From NCBI RefSeq assembly GCF_025685575.1, contig NZ_JAGSYD010000001.1:1269732-1304602 (forward strand): 34,871 bases of DNA. Reading direction: 5' to 3'. The first letter of the stretch is position 1, and every line of letters begins with the position of its first letter. The DNA comes from Granulicella cerasi (lineage in GTDB: Bacteria; Acidobacteriota; Terriglobia; Terriglobales; Acidobacteriaceae). Positions 33,546 to 34,871 of this stretch are shown in pieces. The position numbers were made by a program, and so were the translations under genes. A model generated the notes under the pieces. It ran no database searches and had not been told where the DNA came from. It worked only from the letters and a program-made list of their open reading frames with translations.

Positions 33546-34238
33546 ATGCTCGTACCGATTCCCACCAGCGCCGCGTTGACCCATATAGAGAGCTCCGCAC
33601 TCGTGCGCTTCTCGCTGCTGGCGTTGTCGTCCATTCTGTTCTTGGTGGATCCGTTCGCCGCGCTGCCTACGTTCCTTGCCGTGACGGCAGATCAGGATGA
33701 CGCCAAGCGCAAGCGCACTGCACGCAAAGCATCGCTGACGGCGTTCGTTGTCTTGACCACCTTTGCGTTGGTGGGAACGTACCTCTTCCGCATCTTCGGA
33801 ATCACGATTCCTGCGTTCGAGATATGCGGTGGCATCATTCTGTTGCTGATCGGCCTCGACATGTTGGAGGCCAAGCGTTCCGCCACACAGGAGTCGCCGA
33901 GCGAGACCGCGGCGGCGAGCACGAAGGATGATGCGGGCATTGTGCCGATGGGCATCCCGATGTTGGCTGGACCGGGTTCGATCACCTCCGTGATGGTGCT
34001 GGTCGGGCAGGTGCGTTCGACGGCGCAGTTTCTAGCGGTGCTCGCAGCGATCCTCGTAACGATGCTGATCTGCTGGGGAGTGCTGCATCAGGCCGCCCGC
34101 GTTGCGGCGATGCTTGGGGAAACAGGAATTCGCATCCTCGTCCGCATCATGGGACTGCTGCTGGTGGCTCTTGCGGTGCAGTATTTTGTGAATGGTTTCG
34201 TGGATCTGGGTGTGCTGAACAGGCCTTCGTTGCCGTAA
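33546..34238 (+). CDS. MarC-family inner-membrane protein
   Basis: The 230-residue product has six predicted helices in the MarC/UPF0056 pattern. LFLVDPFAALPTFLA lies at about 32-46, the GGIILLLIGLDML segment near 95-107, and MGIPMLAGPGSITSVMVL near 136-153 carries the conserved re-entrant PGSI motif. Despite the name, a link to multiple antibiotic resistance is not supported for the family and its substrate is unknown. ATG 33546 follows AAGGA by 5 nt; the frame is open to 33360 but overlaps the ilvE gene, so the upstream part is rejected. It diverges from ilvE over 151 bp. Confidence 0.9.
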   Translation: MLVPIPTSAALTHIESSALVRFSLLALSSILFLVDPFAALPTFLAVTADQDDAKRKRTARKASLTAFVVLTTFALVGTYLFRIFGITIPAFEICGGIILLLIGLDMLEAKRSATQESPSETAAASTKDDAGIVPMGIPMLAGPGSITSVMVLVGQVRSTAQFLAVLAAILVTMLICWGVLHQAARVAAMLGETGIRILVRIMGLLLVALAVQYFVNGFVDLGVLNRPSLP

Positions 34239-34760
34239 GGCAGCGCAGTCACGAAACTTTGGCGGATTTTTTAGCGAGTGTTCATCGGGTTTTCGCGCAA
34301 TCTTCCACAGACATCCACAAGTATCCACGTTGCTCGAAGCTGGGCAGGCTGGTAATGTCATTCAAGTGGTCACGAGGTCGGCAACGACGAGTGAACACGA
34401 GGGGTAAACAGTGGACTTGCACGAAAGCGCGGTTCTGCTGTAATCTCAAAAAGTCGTTGAAGCGCGCGAGCGTATGAGACGGCGATGAGCTTCGCGCCGT
34501 GTAGTATTGGCCAGTCGGAGCGCAGTCCAAGTGTTTGTGGGATAAGAGCTTTCGAGCCACCCTTACCAAACCCAAGTCACTGCAGGTTTTATAGCTAAGG
34601 GAGCTGAGTGCTCCGCTGTCGTTTGTCGGCAGTGCGATCTTTAGGTTTTTGTGCTGTTGTTGCTGCGAGATTTTGCAGCCTTGAGTAGGCCATGATGGCC
34701 GGGTAGAAACCAGCAGGAACTGGCCCGGAGTTTGGTTGAAGGGGTTGAGAAAATAAGCGG
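34239..34760 (+). other. Gene-free region before a putative rRNA promoter
   Basis: I find no supported gene or tRNA in this stretch. Open frames on the - strand lack ribosome binding sites and family features. It holds the DnaA-box-like triplet at 34301-34329 and a T-run at 34267-34272. An A-rich patch lies just before the final promoter (34748-34756). The rest shows nothing I can name. Confidence 0.5.
34301..34329 (+). promoter_or_regulatory. Three DnaA-box-like sequences in tandem
   Basis: TCTTCCACA (34301-34309), ACATCCACA (34311-34319) and GTATCCACG (34321-34329) start exactly 10 bp apart. Each matches the bacterial DnaA box TTATCCACA at 7 of 9 positions. They share TCCAC on the same helical face. 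None is a perfect box, so this is a candidate only. Confidence 0.35.
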
Positions 34761-34789
34761 TTGACAAGCGAACGAGAGTTCGATACTCT
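34761..34789 (+). promoter_or_regulatory. Strong promoter, probably for an rRNA operon beyond the window
   Basis: TTGACA (34761-34766) is a perfect -35 box, 17 bp before TACTCT (34784-34789). The spacer contains a perfect inverted repeat CGAAC-GAGA-GTTCG (34769-34782), and a third GTTCG lies at 34796-34800. No start codon with a ribosome binding site follows in the remaining 82 bp. That fits the long untranslated leader of a ribosomal RNA transcript (inference). Confidence 0.6.
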
Positions 34790-34871
34790 TAGAAAGTTCG
34801 CGCAAGACGAAGCGACGAGATGAAGCGAAGCGGTGAAGTAGCCCGCAAGTAGCGATAAAGTCTCTCCCACA

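Noticed and set aside
34282..34767. 161-residue - strand open frame in the last gene-free region
   Set aside because: No ribosome binding site, no recognisable domain, serine/threonine-rich spacer-like composition, and it runs into the strong + strand promoter.

Overview
The window is a high-GC bacterial chromosome segment that most resembles an Acidobacteriota genome of the Terriglobia type (Granulicella, Terriglobus or Edaphobacter-like). This placement is inferred from protein families, not from a database search. The clues are a secreted VWA protein of the acidobacterial type, a very large Oar/CarboxypepD_reg-type TonB-dependent receptor, a secreted NHL/Ig-like protein with a typical acidobacterial C-terminus, and a zinc-type S14.

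Positions 1-15538 hold the end of tuf followed by the S10 and spc ribosomal clusters on the + strand: rpsJ-rplC-rplD-rplW-rplB-rpsS-rplV-rpsC-rplP-rpmC-rpsQ-rplN-rplX-rplE-rpsN-rpsH-rplF-rplR-rpsE-rpmD-rplO-secY-adk-map. Every gene is intact except tuf, which is cut by the window edge. The layout is unusually loose: many gaps are 80-370 bp and contain hairpins or repeated dyads, most without a U-tract. A true intrinsic terminator follows rplO and another follows map. The usual next genes (infA, rpmJ, rpsM, rpsK, rpsD, rpoA, rplQ) are absent, so the alpha operon must lie elsewhere.

Positions 15539-25240 hold envelope and secreted functions. A secreted NHL/Ig-like protein and a TonB-dependent receptor are in tandem (+). 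An S1/P1 nuclease (-) and a secreted VWA protein (+) diverge from each other.

Positions 25241-34238 are mixed. There is an aldo/keto reductase (-). Next is a three-gene - strand operon: an unknown membrane protein, a small winged-helix regulator, and a short CreD-like membrane protein. Then come GTP-dependent PEP carboxykinase (-) diverging from a type II NADH dehydrogenase (+), a small outer-membrane barrel protein (-), and a branched-chain aminotransferase (-) diverging from a MarC-family membrane protein (+).

The last 633 bp carry no convincing gene. They contain three DnaA-box-like sequences in a row and a strong TTGACA-17-TACTCT promoter aimed out of the window, probably the promoter of an rRNA operon.

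The most interesting local system is the regulator/CreD operon. Two 17-bp palindromes (ACTTTGC-N3-GCAAAGT) sit exactly between -35 and -10 and over the probable start site of its promoter. A third copy lies just upstream of the creD-like gene. The CreD-like protein is about half the family's usual length because the periplasmic domain is missing.
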